Shown here in pieces: positions 35,110 to 44,863 of a DNA stretch of 64,000 nucleotides. The notes beneath the pieces were generated by a model. That model had not been told where the DNA came from. It saw only the letters and a program-made list of their open reading frames with translations, and did no database searches. Made by a program: the position numbers and the translations under genes. Each line of letters starts with the position of its first letter. Within the stretch, counting starts at the first letter, position 1. This stretch comes from Roseibium aggregatum IAM 12614 (GTDB lineage: Bacteria > Pseudomonadota > Alphaproteobacteria > Rhizobiales > Stappiaceae). The DNA is taken from contig NZ_AAUW01000025.1 in assembly GCF_000168975.1 (NCBI RefSeq), forward strand, positions 1 to 64,000, given 5' to 3'.

Positions 35110-36834
35110 TCATTCTAATGCCCTTAGGTTTGACAGGTCCACTCCGGGGTAAGACACGCGCTGAAGGTGCTCGTTCAAAACACTGACCGCGTACCCGCTG
35201 CCATACCGATCACCCATGCCGGGGTCTTCATGCCCCTGTAGGGCATACATGACATCTCGGGGGACACCGGAATCACGACAGGCGTCTTCAAAGGAATGTC
35301 GGAAGCTGTAGAAGGTGTTCTTGCTAGTCTTCGCTCCAACGCTCTCCAGAACGCGCCTGAATTGCCGCGAGAAAGGTGATGAGTAGTAGCCGTCCTTGCC
35401 CTTGACCATCTCCGGAAAGAGACGTGTACGCTTCTCACTTCTGCAGTGATCAACGAACTTCATGAAGCCGAGATCAATCAGGGCTTGATGAACTGGAATC
35501 CGTCTTCGGGAGCCCTTGGTCTTCAACCTCTTGTCGTCTTCGAGTTTGTTGATGTCGACGAAGGTAACTCCGTTCTCCGTCTTGATGTCGCTCACATAGA
35601 GCTGGATAAGCTCACCAGACCGGGCTCCAGTGAACAGGGACAGCAACGGCACCCAGTATAGACCAAGGTTGTTCGGGATGTGCGTGCCTTTGGTCCGCCA
35701 CGCCTTCGCGTTCTTGCAGCCAGTATAGAGTGGAGCCTGAAAGATCCGGGACAACTGATCAGCAGTGAAAGAGTCTCGCTCCTCGAATGCAGCTGCCTCT
35801 TTGCGGAGCTTGAGCCCCTGGAGTGGGTTCTTTTCTACCTCGTCGAAATTGTTTGCAGCCCAGTTCCAGAACGCCGAGACAAAGCCGACGACCTTGTTGT
35901 AGTTGGTGATGCTCATCGGCTGCAGGCGAAGCTCACAGGCCCTTGTAGCGGCCTCTGTGATAGGCAAATCCTTGAGCTGGGGGTGCTTGGTCCAGTTCGG
36001 AGGAAGCTTCAGCAGTGCCTCCTTGAAAGCCCTTCCATCAGCCTTCGCATAGTCATCCAGTGGACGGTCGCCAGCGATCAGCATAAACCGGTCCGCCCAG
36101 ATACGATGATCGTCAGCAGTCTTCTCACCCCAAGAGGCGAGGGACTTCTCCCGGATCCAATCCGAGATTGCCGCAGAAAGCATTGGTGCCGCGCTGGGCT
36201 TCGAGACCTGCTGAGTTGGCACTATGGGCGTCTCGACGACATCGCCACGGTTTCTGGCTGCCTTCCCTTCATTGGCCTTGATGGTGACAGCTTGCAGCTT
36301 CCTGATGAGCTTCCGCCAGCTGGGCGACTCTGGTGCGAGCTTTAAGTCAACATTAGTCCAGCTGAGAACCTCTTCCGCCTCATCCCTGAAAAAGCCTTCA
36401 GTGTCTTCTCCACGCGCATAGGCGTACCGATTGATGCCTCCAAGATCTACGATGTCGTCGGCATGCTCCTCGAAGGACTTGGAATCGAATTCCTCTTCTC
36501 GAAGAGCCTCATCCTCTTCCAGAAGGTTGGCGTAGTAGATGTCGCCAATGAGGTTGATCTGTGCCTCTGAGAGCTCTTCAAGGACAGGCTGAGCGGACTT
36601 GGAAAGCTCCAGCCGGTGCTCGTCAAACCGGCGATCAACCCTAACCGCCTCCTCGCGGACGCGCCGAAGGGCTTCTTGGTAGTCCTTGGTCCCCAGCGAG
36701 AATGTTTCCTCTGACTTGGGATAGGTCGCTTTAATGTCCTGAGGGATTGCAGCGCGGTGATAGTACGTTGCACCGCGACGGTACAAGCGGGTGTGTCCAG
36801 CTATCTTTTCCATAGCTCCACTGTAACAGTCCAA
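35110..36834 (-). CDS. Tyrosine site-specific integrase of an island
   Basis: 574 residues. The N-terminal part (RLYRRGATYYHRAAIPQDIK) resembles the DUF6538 arm domain of proteobacterial island integrases. A SAM-like core-binding region is followed by the catalytic domain with Arg in LFTGARSGELIQLY, the H-x-x-R type block YSFRHSFEDACRDSG, and GHEDPGMGDRYGSGY with the second His and the nucleophilic Tyr. Its start is only 63 bases from the 3' end of tRNA-Thr, the classic position for integration into a tRNA gene. Intact, so excision or integration may still be possible. Confidence 0.88.
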   Translation of the reverse strand: MDCYSGAMEKIAGHTRLYRRGATYYHRAAIPQDIKATYPKSEETFSLGTKDYQEALRRVREEAVRVDRRFDEHRLELSKSAQPVLEELSEAQINLIGDIYYANLLEEDEALREEEFDSKSFEEHADDIVDLGGINRYAYARGEDTEGFFRDEAEEVLSWTNVDLKLAPESPSWRKLIRKLQAVTIKANEGKAARNRGDVVETPIVPTQQVSKPSAAPMLSAAISDWIREKSLASWGEKTADDHRIWADRFMLIAGDRPLDDYAKADGRAFKEALLKLPPNWTKHPQLKDLPITEAATRACELRLQPMSITNYNKVVGFVSAFWNWAANNFDEVEKNPLQGLKLRKEAAAFEERDSFTADQLSRIFQAPLYTGCKNAKAWRTKGTHIPNNLGLYWVPLLSLFTGARSGELIQLYVSDIKTENGVTFVDINKLEDDKRLKTKGSRRRIPVHQALIDLGFMKFVDHCRSEKRTRLFPEMVKGKDGYYSSPFSRQFRRVLESVGAKTSKNTFYSFRHSFEDACRDSGVPRDVMYALQGHEDPGMGDRYGSGYAVSVLNEHLQRVSYPGVDLSNLRALE

Positions 36835-36897
36835 TGGAACAGGCGGATAGATAAGCCCTGTTGTTTCAACAGGTTATTGATTTCATTGAGGTCTTGA

Positions 36898-36972
<75 letters not shown>

Positions 36973-37883
36973 ATCTGGCTTGTCTTTGGGACAGGCGCGG
37001 CGTCTGGCTGGTTGCTTGAAAAAGCCTGATTTGCAAGACGCAAGTGCTGGTGCCGATCAGCGATGCCGACCGGAATGAGGGGGCTTTTGCCATAAGAGCA
37101 TCTGGGACGCAAGCGGTGATTTGGGATTTTTTTCCGGTGTCCTTTCAGGCCTTCGAAGAAAGCGTTGGGGATTGACCGGATCAGGCCGCCAAGCTGCTGG
37201 GTTCAGGCGCTTTTCGCTTGTGGATATTTGGCAATCCGGTCGGTGATGTTGAGGAGTGGGGCGGGGGGCTTGGGTGAGAGGAGCTAACCGATGCGATGGC
37301 TATGAAACAGAGGTTGCGTTTTGGGGAACGCGGCCTGGCGCAAAGCGGGGTGATGTAAGACGATGGGGCCGATACGAGACGCGCCGGCTGTCCGCAGACA
37401 AATGTACGGCAGACTACGTGGGGCAAAAGGCAAATGCCTGTTGGAAATGGAGAGGCGTGATTGCTTGGTTTTTAAGACAACAAAGCAACCTGTCTGCCAT
37501 TGAGGAACTGCGAGATCCCTTGATGAAGTCCGAATGGAAACCTGAGCATGAATATAAAGGTGAAGACCTAAGTGCCATAAGATACGGCGAAGGCTCGAGA
37601 GGGAGCAGGAACGCCGGGGGCGGAGGAGCCCTATGCTCCGTCAAGCTCGCTTCCGAAGCGTGGTGAGGTCGTTTTCATGTTGGGCGGATTTGGAGGGATC
37701 GGTCTGTTTGGAGAATGCGGAAGCGATACGTTGAACCGCGTTTTCGGCCTTTCTGGAATTTTAGGTAAAGCACCTCGCGCCTACCAGGTCTTCTTCTTGA
37801 ATGGCGGTGCATCTAGAGTTTGGCCCAATAAATGAAGCCATTTCCACGTCCTTCGGATTTGACCGGATTGGTCTTCCTCGGAG
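36973..37883. other. Long intergenic region, no supported gene
   Basis: About 910 bases between tRNA-Thr and the IS481 remnant. Frames at 37256-37666 (+) and 37181-37426 (-) are open but show no family motif, odd composition (Arg/Gly/Trp-rich or Pro/Ser-rich) and no good ribosome site, so I do not call them. The tRNA promoter must lie in the first 100 bases. Confidence 0.45.
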
Positions 37884-37917
37884 TTGCGAAAGCTTGAAAA
37901 TGAGCAACATTTCCTGC

Positions 37918-38138
37918 GCTTCCGCGCCTTGAGGCAGACCAATCCGCCTCAAACCAACGGAAAGGCGGAGCGCTTCATCAAGACTCTTCAGGAGGAGTGG
38001 GCTTACGGAGTTCCGTACAAGACCTCTGAACAACGAAACGCTGCACTGCCGCGATGGCTCGGCATCTACAATTGCCAACGCCCGCACGGCGGCATTAACT
38101 TCAAGACACCGATCACTCGGCTGACCCTCAAGCAGTGA
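37918..38138 (+). pseudogene. IS481-family transposase, C-terminal fragment
   Basis: The last 70 or so residues of an IS481-type integrase: TNPPQTNGKAERFIKTLQEE (catalytic Glu block), WAYGVPYKTSEQRNAALPRW and YNCQRPHGGINFKTP. The N-terminal helix-turn-helix and the two catalytic Asp residues are missing. An upstream open stretch to 37884 is unrelated sequence. Confidence 0.82.
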
Positions 38139-38168
38139 ACAAACTCATTGGAAAGCACACCTAGGCAA
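38136..38168. repeat. IS481-type right end
   Basis: Sequence following the transposase stop, starting TGAACAAACTC and ending at CACACCTAGGCAA. The same end is found alone at 26109-26141 in the same orientation. Confidence 0.5.
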
Positions 38169-38222
38169 GCTGCGGGCTGCTTGCTAGACAGGTGGACCGA
38201 GAGATCACCAGATGAGCACGCC

Positions 38223-38405
38223 ATGGGCGACGAAGATCAGCAGAAAAAGTCAGCGGTAAAAACGGGCGAGAAACCTGGGAAACAGCGCGGTGAAAAGTCC
38301 GCTGAGAAAGCGGCTGCCAAGTCCCGGGAAGACCGGCTGGCGGAAGCCTTGAGGGCCAATCTGCGGCGACGCAAGTCTGCCGCAAAGGACAGGGATGCCG
38401 ATTGA
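38223..38405 (+). CDS. Small conserved alphaproteobacterial protein, unknown function
   Basis: 60 residues from the ATG at 38223: a Lys/Glu/Ala-rich start (MGDEDQQKKSAVKTGEKPGK) and a conserved-looking basic end, SREDRLAEALRANLRRRKSA. Small proteins ending in this 'RLAEALRANLRRRK' block occur next to murA in related genomes as far as I recall. The function is unknown. The longer frame from 38148 runs into IS481 end sequence, so the shorter start is chosen. Confidence 0.6.
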   Translation: MGDEDQQKKSAVKTGEKPGKQRGEKSAEKAAAKSREDRLAEALRANLRRRKSAAKDRDAD

Positions 38406-38843
38406 GGTACGCCAAGCCTGACAAAACGTGGGGGCTTTTCCGGTAGGCGGTGAATGAAGATAGCATGATTTGATGCGAGTTGGTCGTCCTCAAGCTGCGG
38501 AAGTGCGGGAAATGTGACCCGTTTGAAAGCTTTTGCAACGCCGATAGAGGATTGGTCCGTTCAAAGCCGAAGGACATGAAAATGGGGTCCTTGCGTGTCG
38601 TCGGCGTGCTTGATCGGGAACAGAGGCTGCTTTGCGCCACTTTTTAATGCGGTTTTGACATTTTCCTTGCCATTCCGTCTTCATTTGGCAGGCCATACCC
38701 TGATCTGAAAATTGCCCAAACGCGGCCTGTTGCCTGCCTTGCATGGGCCATAAGTTACGTGTAGACCGCACGTTTGATGTGAGTTTGTTGACGTTTGCAA
38801 AGGGATGGCCGTGCGCTCTGCACGGTTTTGTTCGGGGAAAAAC
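38406..38843. other. Region upstream of murA
   Basis: About 440 bases without a supported gene. It contains the murA ribosome site (GGGGAA, 38836-38841) and presumably its promoter, but no clear sigma-70 pair or hairpin stood out. Confidence 0.35.
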
Positions 38844-40133
38844 ATGGACAGTATCAAGGTCGTTGGCGGTGCGGAGCTGAATGGTGTCATTCCGATTTCC
38901 GGCGCGAAGAACGCGGCACTGCCGCTGATGATCGCATCGCTCCTGACGGACGAGACCCTGACGCTGTCCAATGTGCCGCGCCTGCGTGACGTTGCCCAGT
39001 TGATGCAGATCCTGTCCAACCACGGGGTTGATTATTCGGTCAACGGCAAGCGCAGCGGCCAGGACGACCTTGCCGGGCAGACGCTGAACCTGACCGCCCG
39101 TGAAATCGTCGATACCACCGCCCCTTACGAGCTTGTGTCCAAGATGCGTGCCAGCTTCTGGGTGATCGGCCCGCTGGTTGCCCGCAGCCATGAGGCGCGC
39201 GTCTCGCTGCCCGGCGGCTGTGCCATCGGCACGCGGCCGGTGGATTTTTTCATCGACGGGCTGGCCGCGCTTGGCGCCGAAATCGAGATTGACGGCGGTT
39301 ATGTGATCGTCAAGGCTCCAGGAGGGCTGAAGGGCGCTCGCGTCGAGTTTCCGAAGGTTTCCGTCGGTGCAACCCACACCATCATGATGGCGGCAACGCT
39401 GGCCAGCGGCGAGACGGAAATCGTCAATGCCGCGCGCGAGCCGGAGGTGGTCGACCTTGCCAAATGCCTGAAGGCCATGGGCGCGAAGATCGAGGGCGAA
39501 GGCACGTCGACCATCCGCATCCAGGGCGTGCCGCGCCTTCATGGTGCGCATCACGCGGTTGTTCCGGACCGGATCGAAACCGGAACCTACGCAATGGCTG
39601 TTGCCATGACCGGCGGTGACGTTCTGTTGCAAGGCGCCCGTTCGGACCTTCTGGAAACGGCGCTTGAGACGCTTCGCCAGACTGGTGCAGACATCACGCA
39701 GACCGCTGACGGCATCAAGGTTTACCGCAACGGCAACGGCATCCAGCCGGTGGATATCACCACCGAACCGTTCCCGGGTTTTCCGACGGACCTGCAGGCC
39801 CAGTTCATGGCCCTGATGACAAAGGCCGGCGGCACCAGCCGGATCACCGAAACCATCTTTGAAAACCGTTTCATGCACGTGCAGGAACTGGCCCGTCTCG
39901 GCGCCCAGATCCACGTGGATGGCCGCACGGCAACGATCGACGGCGTTGCGACGCTGCGCGGTGCACCGGTGATGGCAACGGATCTGCGAGCGTCCGTATC
40001 ACTGGTCATTGCCGGTCTGGCTGCGGAAGGTGAAACGACGGTCAGCCGCGTTTATCACCTTGATCGTGGCTTTGAACGCCTGGAAGACAAGCTGACCCGC
40101 TGCGGCGCGAAGATCGAGCGCATCTCCGCCTGA
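38844..40133 (+). CDS. murA: UDP-N-acetylglucosamine 1-carboxyvinyltransferase MurA
   Basis: 429 residues. It transfers enolpyruvate from PEP to UDP-GlcNAc, the first committed step of peptidoglycan synthesis. GAKNAALPLMIASLL gives the Lys22-Asn23 pair; the catalytic Cys is residue 126 in LPGGCAIGTRPVDFF. Cysteine rather than aspartate predicts a fosfomycin-reactive enzyme. The C-terminal LRASVSLVIAGLAAEGET is also typical. Start is at 38844, where GGGGAA lies just upstream; the ATG at 38805 adds 13 unsupported residues. It heads the conserved core block after the island boundary. Confidence 0.97.
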   Translation: MDSIKVVGGAELNGVIPISGAKNAALPLMIASLLTDETLTLSNVPRLRDVAQLMQILSNHGVDYSVNGKRSGQDDLAGQTLNLTAREIVDTTAPYELVSKMRASFWVIGPLVARSHEARVSLPGGCAIGTRPVDFFIDGLAALGAEIEIDGGYVIVKAPGGLKGARVEFPKVSVGATHTIMMAATLASGETEIVNAAREPEVVDLAKCLKAMGAKIEGEGTSTIRIQGVPRLHGAHHAVVPDRIETGTYAMAVAMTGGDVLLQGARSDLLETALETLRQTGADITQTADGIKVYRNGNGIQPVDITTEPFPGFPTDLQAQFMALMTKAGGTSRITETIFENRFMHVQELARLGAQIHVDGRTATIDGVATLRGAPVMATDLRASVSLVIAGLAAEGETTVSRVYHLDRGFERLEDKLTRCGAKIERISA

Positions 40134-40337
40134 TCAAGGTTTTGATTAGCGTTGTAGAGGTCGGGGCGGGTTGGATTCCAGACCCTAGCTAAAATCTGCT
40201 GAGAAACGCTTCAGGTTTCTGGGCCAGCGTCCCTGCCATTTGCTGCGTGGGCATGACGCTTCTTGCCGATGAAGTCACCTGGTAGCGGTGGGCGGCGAAG
40301 AAGCCCGTGGTTCCCGAATACCTTGAGGCCCTGATAG

Positions 40338-40829
40338 CTACTTCGCCTCCTGCCGCGCGATCACCCGGCCGCGCGAAGTGAAGGAGGGCCCCGGGCCGCC
40401 GCTGCCGCTGGTCATGATAGCCTCGGCGATAGGGCTGAGGGCAGGGCTTGCCGACGACCACACGAGCAGGAAATTGGCGCCGACGCCGCCGGAGGTGTCG
40501 TTGATGGGGATCAGCACGGTTTTCGACTGCAGGGGCGCAAGCTCCACAGGCGTCTCAAGCAGCTCGCGCAGCAAGGTGCCGTCTTCATTGTGATAATCGA
40601 CGCGCTGAAGCGTTATGGTGGTTTCGGGGTCGACATTGTGGACGGCGAGCGTTGCCGCCAGCAGGTCCGACCGGTTCGGATGGGAAAAGACTCTCGAATA
40701 GGCCGGCACGTAGATGGTCTCTCCGAGCACCTTTTCGGTGAAATCCTGTGCCTGAACCTGTGTCGGCAGCTGGAAGAGAACCAGGCTACCTGCCAGCAGG
40801 CCGAGGCAGGTCAATCGTTTCAGCATCAC
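40338..40829 (-). CDS. DUF3124 secreted protein
   Basis: 163 residues with a signal peptide (MMLKRLTCLGLLAGSLVLFQ, cleavage likely after VQAQ). The mature part includes ETIYVPAYSRVFSHPNRSDL, LAVHNVDPETTITLQRVDY and LIPINDTSGGVGANFLLVW, which fit the DUF3124 family of periplasmic proteins of unknown role. It lies opposite to murA and the DUF2948-hisD genes as a single-gene unit. Confidence 0.75.
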   Translation of the reverse strand: MMLKRLTCLGLLAGSLVLFQLPTQVQAQDFTEKVLGETIYVPAYSRVFSHPNRSDLLAATLAVHNVDPETTITLQRVDYHNEDGTLLRELLETPVELAPLQSKTVLIPINDTSGGVGANFLLVWSSASPALSPIAEAIMTSGSGGPGPSFTSRGRVIARQEAK

Positions 40830-40961
40830 GTGCCCATGCGTTTGAGTGGTGTTAGGGTGTGGCCCTGATCTTCTGGCGTCACTTTCCTGAATGCGTGCCC
40901 TGATTGCAAGACGGAAGGGGGCTGGTTGTCATTCGTCAGCGCCGGAAGAGCCTTAAGGACG

Positions 40962-41189
40962 ATGTTGGAGCGACTGCATGAATGCACAGACAATCCGTTT
41001 CCTGATCCAGCTTGCCTTCGCTTTGCGGCCTTGTTCGCCGTGGTCATTGTTCCGGCGCCCTACGGGCCGTCGCTCGGCTTTTTCTTGCTCGTCTTCGGGC
41101 TCTGGTTTGGCCGGCGCATCTTCAAGCGGATTGCAACGCTGGACGAGATCAAGGCGGACTTGCGCCAGCGGGTGGATGAAGGTCCTTGA
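40962..41189 (+). CDS. Small membrane protein, unknown function
   Basis: About 75 residues with one or two hydrophobic segments (FAALFAVVIVPAPYGPSLGF and FLLVFGLWFGRRIFKRI) and a charged C-terminus (DEIKADLRQRVDEG). The frame extends to 40926; ATG 40962 and the TTG after it are the plausible starts, with AAGGA close upstream. There is no recognised family and no strong evidence beyond amino-acid pattern and position. Confidence 0.4.
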   Translation: MLERLHECTDNPFPDPACLRFAALFAVVIVPAPYGPSLGFFLLVFGLWFGRRIFKRIATLDEIKADLRQRVDEGP

Positions 41190-41312
41190 AGACGCCATGT
41201 TGCCGCAAGGCACGTTTCGCGGCATTGGAGATTGCCAAATCTCTTATTCCCCATTAGGCACAACCTTGGGACCGGGCAGAAAATCGCTTATATGCGTCCT
41301 GCCAGACAACGC

Positions 41313-41774
41313 ATGACCGGATCAGAACAAGAGCAAATGGATCAGCTGAAACTTGCCGCCCTTGACCAGGAAGACCTTCAGGTTCTTTCCGCCCATCTGC
41401 AGGACGCCGTGATTACCGTCGCGGATATCCGCTACCTGCCGAAGGAGCAGAAGGCCGTGTTCGTGATGAACCGGTTTGTGTGGGACAAGGAAGCCGACAA
41501 GCGATCGAAGGAACACGAGCGCCGCCGTACGGCGCTGGCCTTTGCGCAGGTAAAGGCCATGAAGGCGCAGAACATCAACCAGAAGGCCAAGGGCGCCGTT
41601 CTGGAACTGCTCGCCGTCACCTTTGAGCCGGGCGAAGAGCCCGCCGGCACCATCCAGCTTGCCTTTGCAGGTGGGGGCAGCCTCGCGCTTGAGGTGGATT
41701 GCATCGAGGCGCAACTGTCGGACCTTGGAGCTGCCTGGTCCACGCCGAACCTGCCGCAGCACGACCTCAGCTGA
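41313..41774 (+). CDS. DUF2948 family protein
   Basis: 153 residues: LKLAALDQEDLQVLSAHLQD near the start and FVMNRFVWDKEADKRSKEHE are the hallmark blocks of DUF2948, an alphaproteobacterial family normally located just before hisD, as here. Function unknown. Starts at 41313 and 41337 are both possible; neither has a strong ribosome site. Confidence 0.82.
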   Translation: MTGSEQEQMDQLKLAALDQEDLQVLSAHLQDAVITVADIRYLPKEQKAVFVMNRFVWDKEADKRSKEHERRRTALAFAQVKAMKAQNINQKAKGAVLELLAVTFEPGEEPAGTIQLAFAGGGSLALEVDCIEAQLSDLGAAWSTPNLPQHDLS

Positions 41775-41816
41775 CTGCCCTCACGGAATGACAGACGGTG
41801 CCCGGCACCGCACACG

Positions 41817-43124
41817 ATGGAGAATTGCGTGGTTCTACGCCTTAACATCAACGACGCCCGTTTCGAAGACCAGTTCAAGGCTCTGCTTTCCGGAAAACGG
41901 GAAGTGTCGGAGGATGTCGACCAGATCGTTCGCGATATTCTGGAGCGCGTGCGCACGGAAGGTGACAAGGCAGTCCTCGACTACACGGCAAGGTTCGACC
42001 GGCTGCAGGCTGAGAGCATGGCCGAACTGACGGTTTCCGCCACGGAAATTGACGCCGCGCTTGCAAAGGTTCCGCAGGAGACGCTGGACGCCCTGCAGCT
42101 CGCTCACGACCGCATCCATGCCCACCATGCCCGCCAGATGCCGAAGGACGACCGCTACACGGATCCCATCGGCGTGGAACTCGGGTCGCTCTGGACCGCT
42201 GTCGAAGCCGTCGGCATCTATGTGCCCGGCGGCACTGCCAGCTACCCGAGTTCCGTTCTGATGAACGCTGTGCCGGCCAAGGTTGCGGGCGTGGAACGCA
42301 TCGTCATGGTGGTGCCGAGCCCGGACGGGGTGTTGAACCCGCTGGTGCTGGCCGCTGCCAGAATTGCCGGTGTCACGGAAATCTATCGCATTGGCGGTGC
42401 ACAGGCCGTCGCGGCCCTTGCCTATGGAACGCAGACCATTGCCCCGGTCGCAAAGATCGTCGGGCCGGGCAACGCCTTTGTGGCGGCCGCCAAGCGCCGC
42501 GTCTTTGGCACGGTTGGCATCGACATGATCGCCGGACCATCGGAAGTGCTGATCCTGGCCGACAGCGGCAACAATGCCGACTGGCTTGCAGCCGACCTGC
42601 TGGCCCAGGCCGAGCACGACACCGCCGCCCAGTCTATCCTGATCACCGACAGCGAAGACCTTGCAAGCCAGGTGGAAGCTGCCGTCGAAGCCCAGTTGAA
42701 AACCCTGCCGCGCGAGGATGTCGCCCGCGCGAGCTGGCAAGACTATGGCGCTATCATTCTGGTCGACGATCTGGAGGCAGCAATGCCGCTCGCCAACCGG
42801 ATCGCCCCGGAGCACCTTGAGCTGGCCGTCGCCGATCCCGAGGCCCTGCTGAAAAAGGTGCGCAATGCCGGCGCAGTGTTCCTGGGGCACTATACGCCGG
42901 AGGCCATCGGCGATTATGTCGGCGGGTCCAATCACGTGTTGCCGACGGCGCGGTCTGCCCGCTTCTCATCCGGGTTGAGCGTGCTGGAATTCGTCAAACG
43001 CACCTCGATCCTGAAATGCAATCCGGATAACCTGCGTCAGCTCGGGCCGGCGGCAATCGCCCTTGGTGAATCAGAGGGGTTGTCGGCGCACGCGCGCTCT
43101 GTTTCCATCAGGCTGAATTTATAG
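41817..43124 (+). CDS. hisD: Histidinol dehydrogenase
   Basis: 435 residues. It catalyses the last two oxidations of histidine synthesis, histidinol to histidine, with NAD and zinc. Visible family blocks are EAVGIYVPGGTASYPSSVLM, YRIGGAQAVAALAYGTQTI, KIVGPGNAFVAAAKRRVFG and DMIAGPSEVLILAD, then QAEHDTAAQSILIT and IAPEHLEL with the catalytic Glu-His pair, and NHVLPTARSARFSSGLSV. It is complete. The other his genes are not nearby, which is usual in this order. UPF0262 follows 30 bases later. Confidence 0.97.
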   Translation: MENCVVLRLNINDARFEDQFKALLSGKREVSEDVDQIVRDILERVRTEGDKAVLDYTARFDRLQAESMAELTVSATEIDAALAKVPQETLDALQLAHDRIHAHHARQMPKDDRYTDPIGVELGSLWTAVEAVGIYVPGGTASYPSSVLMNAVPAKVAGVERIVMVVPSPDGVLNPLVLAAARIAGVTEIYRIGGAQAVAALAYGTQTIAPVAKIVGPGNAFVAAAKRRVFGTVGIDMIAGPSEVLILADSGNNADWLAADLLAQAEHDTAAQSILITDSEDLASQVEAAVEAQLKTLPREDVARASWQDYGAIILVDDLEAAMPLANRIAPEHLELAVADPEALLKKVRNAGAVFLGHYTPEAIGDYVGGSNHVLPTARSARFSSGLSVLEFVKRTSILKCNPDNLRQLGPAAIALGESEGLSAHARSVSIRLNL

Positions 43125-43154
43125 CTCCCGACTTGAACAAGAGGCTTCGACCAG

Positions 43155-43658
43155 ATGAGCGAACCGCACCCGGATCCCGAACCGCAGAAAACCGGTGGCA
43201 AGCTGGTCGACGTGGTTTTGGACGAAGCCTCCATCGCCCGCTCGACTCCGGAAGTGGAACACGACCGCGCGGTCGCGATTTACGACCTGATTGAGGAAAA
43301 CACGTTCCAGCCGGTCGGATATCCGCCCACCAACTATGTGCTCAACCTGTCGGTGATCGAAAAGAAGCTGGTTTTGCGCATCAGGACCGATGACGACAAG
43401 GAAGTCGTCACCCACGTTCTGTCGCTGTCTCCGCTGCGCAAGATCGTCAAGGACTATGACCTGATCTGCAACAGCTATTACGAGGCGATCCGTCACGCGA
43501 CGCCGAGCCAGATCGAGGCGATCGACATGGGCCGGCGCGGTGTTCACAACGAAGGCTCTGCCATTTTGATGGAACGGCTGGAAGGGAAGATCCAGGTCGA
43601 CATGCAGACGGCGCGCCGGCTGTTTACCCTTGTCTACGCCCTGCACTGGAAGGGCTGA
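43155..43658 (+). CDS. UPF0262 family protein
   Basis: 167 residues: VVLDEASIARSTPEVEHDRA, AIYDLIEENTFQPVGYPP and MGRRGVHNEGSAILMERLEG are the characteristic segments of UPF0262, a conserved alphaproteobacterial family of unknown function. Its place between hisD and the low-molecular-weight phosphatase gene is the conserved arrangement. Five bases separate it from the next gene. Confidence 0.88.
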   Translation: MSEPHPDPEPQKTGGKLVDVVLDEASIARSTPEVEHDRAVAIYDLIEENTFQPVGYPPTNYVLNLSVIEKKLVLRIRTDDDKEVVTHVLSLSPLRKIVKDYDLICNSYYEAIRHATPSQIEAIDMGRRGVHNEGSAILMERLEGKIQVDMQTARRLFTLVYALHWKG

Positions 43659-43663
43659 CGGAT

Positions 43664-44116
43664 ATGTCCGGGCCGGGCATGCGTCCGAGTGCGGTCCTGT
43701 TTGCCTGCGGAATGAATTCCGTACGCTCGCCCATGGCCGAAGCGCTGACAGCCAAACTTTTCCCGGGTCAGGTCTACGTGCGCTCTGCCGGCGTGCGGTC
43801 CGGCAAGGTCGACCCCTTCGTGGACGCCGTGATGGCCGAAATCGGTGTGGACATGGGCAAGCACGTTCCCAAGACGTTCGAAGATCTGGACGAGTCCGGC
43901 TTCGACCTCGTCGTGACGCTGGCGCCTGAAGCTCACCACAAGGCGCTCGACATGACGCGGACGGAATCAGTCGACGTCGAATACTGGCCGACTCTCGACC
44001 CGACGCTCGCCACCGGCAGCCGCGAGCAGATCCTTGACGAATACCGCGCCGTGCGCGACCAGTTGATGATGCGTATCAAGAAGCGGCTCGACTGGACGCC
44101 GCCGCCGAGCGGCTGA
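43664..44116 (+). CDS. Low-molecular-weight protein tyrosine phosphatase family protein
   Basis: 150 residues. The phosphate-binding loop C-x5-R is at residues 15-21 (FACGMNSVRSPMAEAL). The general-acid region is less clear (EYWPTLDPTLATGS), so it could be a phosphatase or an arsenate-reductase-like relative. The C-terminus (RIKKRLDWTPPPSG) is normal. Part of the hisD-to-infA block. Confidence 0.85.
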   Translation: MSGPGMRPSAVLFACGMNSVRSPMAEALTAKLFPGQVYVRSAGVRSGKVDPFVDAVMAEIGVDMGKHVPKTFEDLDESGFDLVVTLAPEAHHKALDMTRTESVDVEYWPTLDPTLATGSREQILDEYRAVRDQLMMRIKKRLDWTPPPSG

Positions 44117-44131
44117 TGCCGGAGGACAGGA

Positions 44132-44746
44132 ATGAAGTTTGAAATCACGGCGCCGCTGATGACGGAGCGCCTGATGTTGCGGCCTCTGGAGGCTGGTGAT
44201 GCGCAAGCCCTTCACGCCTATCAGTCATTGCCGGAGACAGCGCGGTATCATTTCTGGGAACCGCGCAGCCTGGAAGAGATTCGCACGAAGCTGACCGAGT
44301 GGGTGGAAATGTGCCGGCTCGGCGGCGAGGGCACGCTGGCCTTCGCAATCGAACGAAGGGAAGCGCCGGGGCTGATTGGCGATGCCTCGCTTCGGATCAC
44401 CAGTGAAGAGGCGTTGCAGGGCACCATCGGCTTTTCCCTGAACCCGGACTATAAGGGCAGGGGCTATGCAACAGAGGCTGCCGGAGCGCTTTTGAAGATT
44501 GGCTTCGAGGACCTCAGCCTCCACCGCATTTTTGCGTGCTGCGACGCCCGCAACATGGGTTCCTGGAAAGTGATGGAACGCCTGGGCATGCGCCGCGAGG
44601 CCCATTTCCGCGAACATGCGCGCTTCAAGGGCGGCTGGGACGAAGAGTTTTACTACGCCATTCTGGAAGACGAATGGCGAAACCAGGTTCGGGGAGACAG
44701 CTTTGGCGACCGTGGCCGGCTGCAGGAGACGGCTTCCGCGCGATGA
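44132..44746 (+). CDS. GNAT acetyltransferase (RimJ/RimL type)
   Basis: 204 residues. LMTERLMLRPLEAGDAQALH is the typical opening, GTIGFSLNPDYKGRGYATEA the acetyl-CoA pyrophosphate loop (R/Q-x-x-G-x-G/A variant KGRGYA) and HRIFACCDARNMGSWKVMER the late block. It acetylates an amino group of a protein or small molecule; the substrate is unknown. It sits as an extra gene between the phosphatase and infA. Confidence 0.85.
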   Translation: MKFEITAPLMTERLMLRPLEAGDAQALHAYQSLPETARYHFWEPRSLEEIRTKLTEWVEMCRLGGEGTLAFAIERREAPGLIGDASLRITSEEALQGTIGFSLNPDYKGRGYATEAAGALLKIGFEDLSLHRIFACCDARNMGSWKVMERLGMRREAHFREHARFKGGWDEEFYYAILEDEWRNQVRGDSFGDRGRLQETASAR

Positions 44747-44863
44747 GCTTGGAAAATTGGCAGTTTCTTTGCATGGCGATGGAAAGAAAGGTTCACTTTC
44801 GTTCCCTAATCCGTTAGTTTCCCGGGCACCCGCGGGCAGGGCCCGCTTTATTCAGGATATCAA

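Noticed and set aside
37256..37666. 136-codon frame right of tRNA-Thr
   Set aside because: Arg/Trp/Gly-rich composition, no motif, no good ribosome site; overlapping minus-strand frame equally open.
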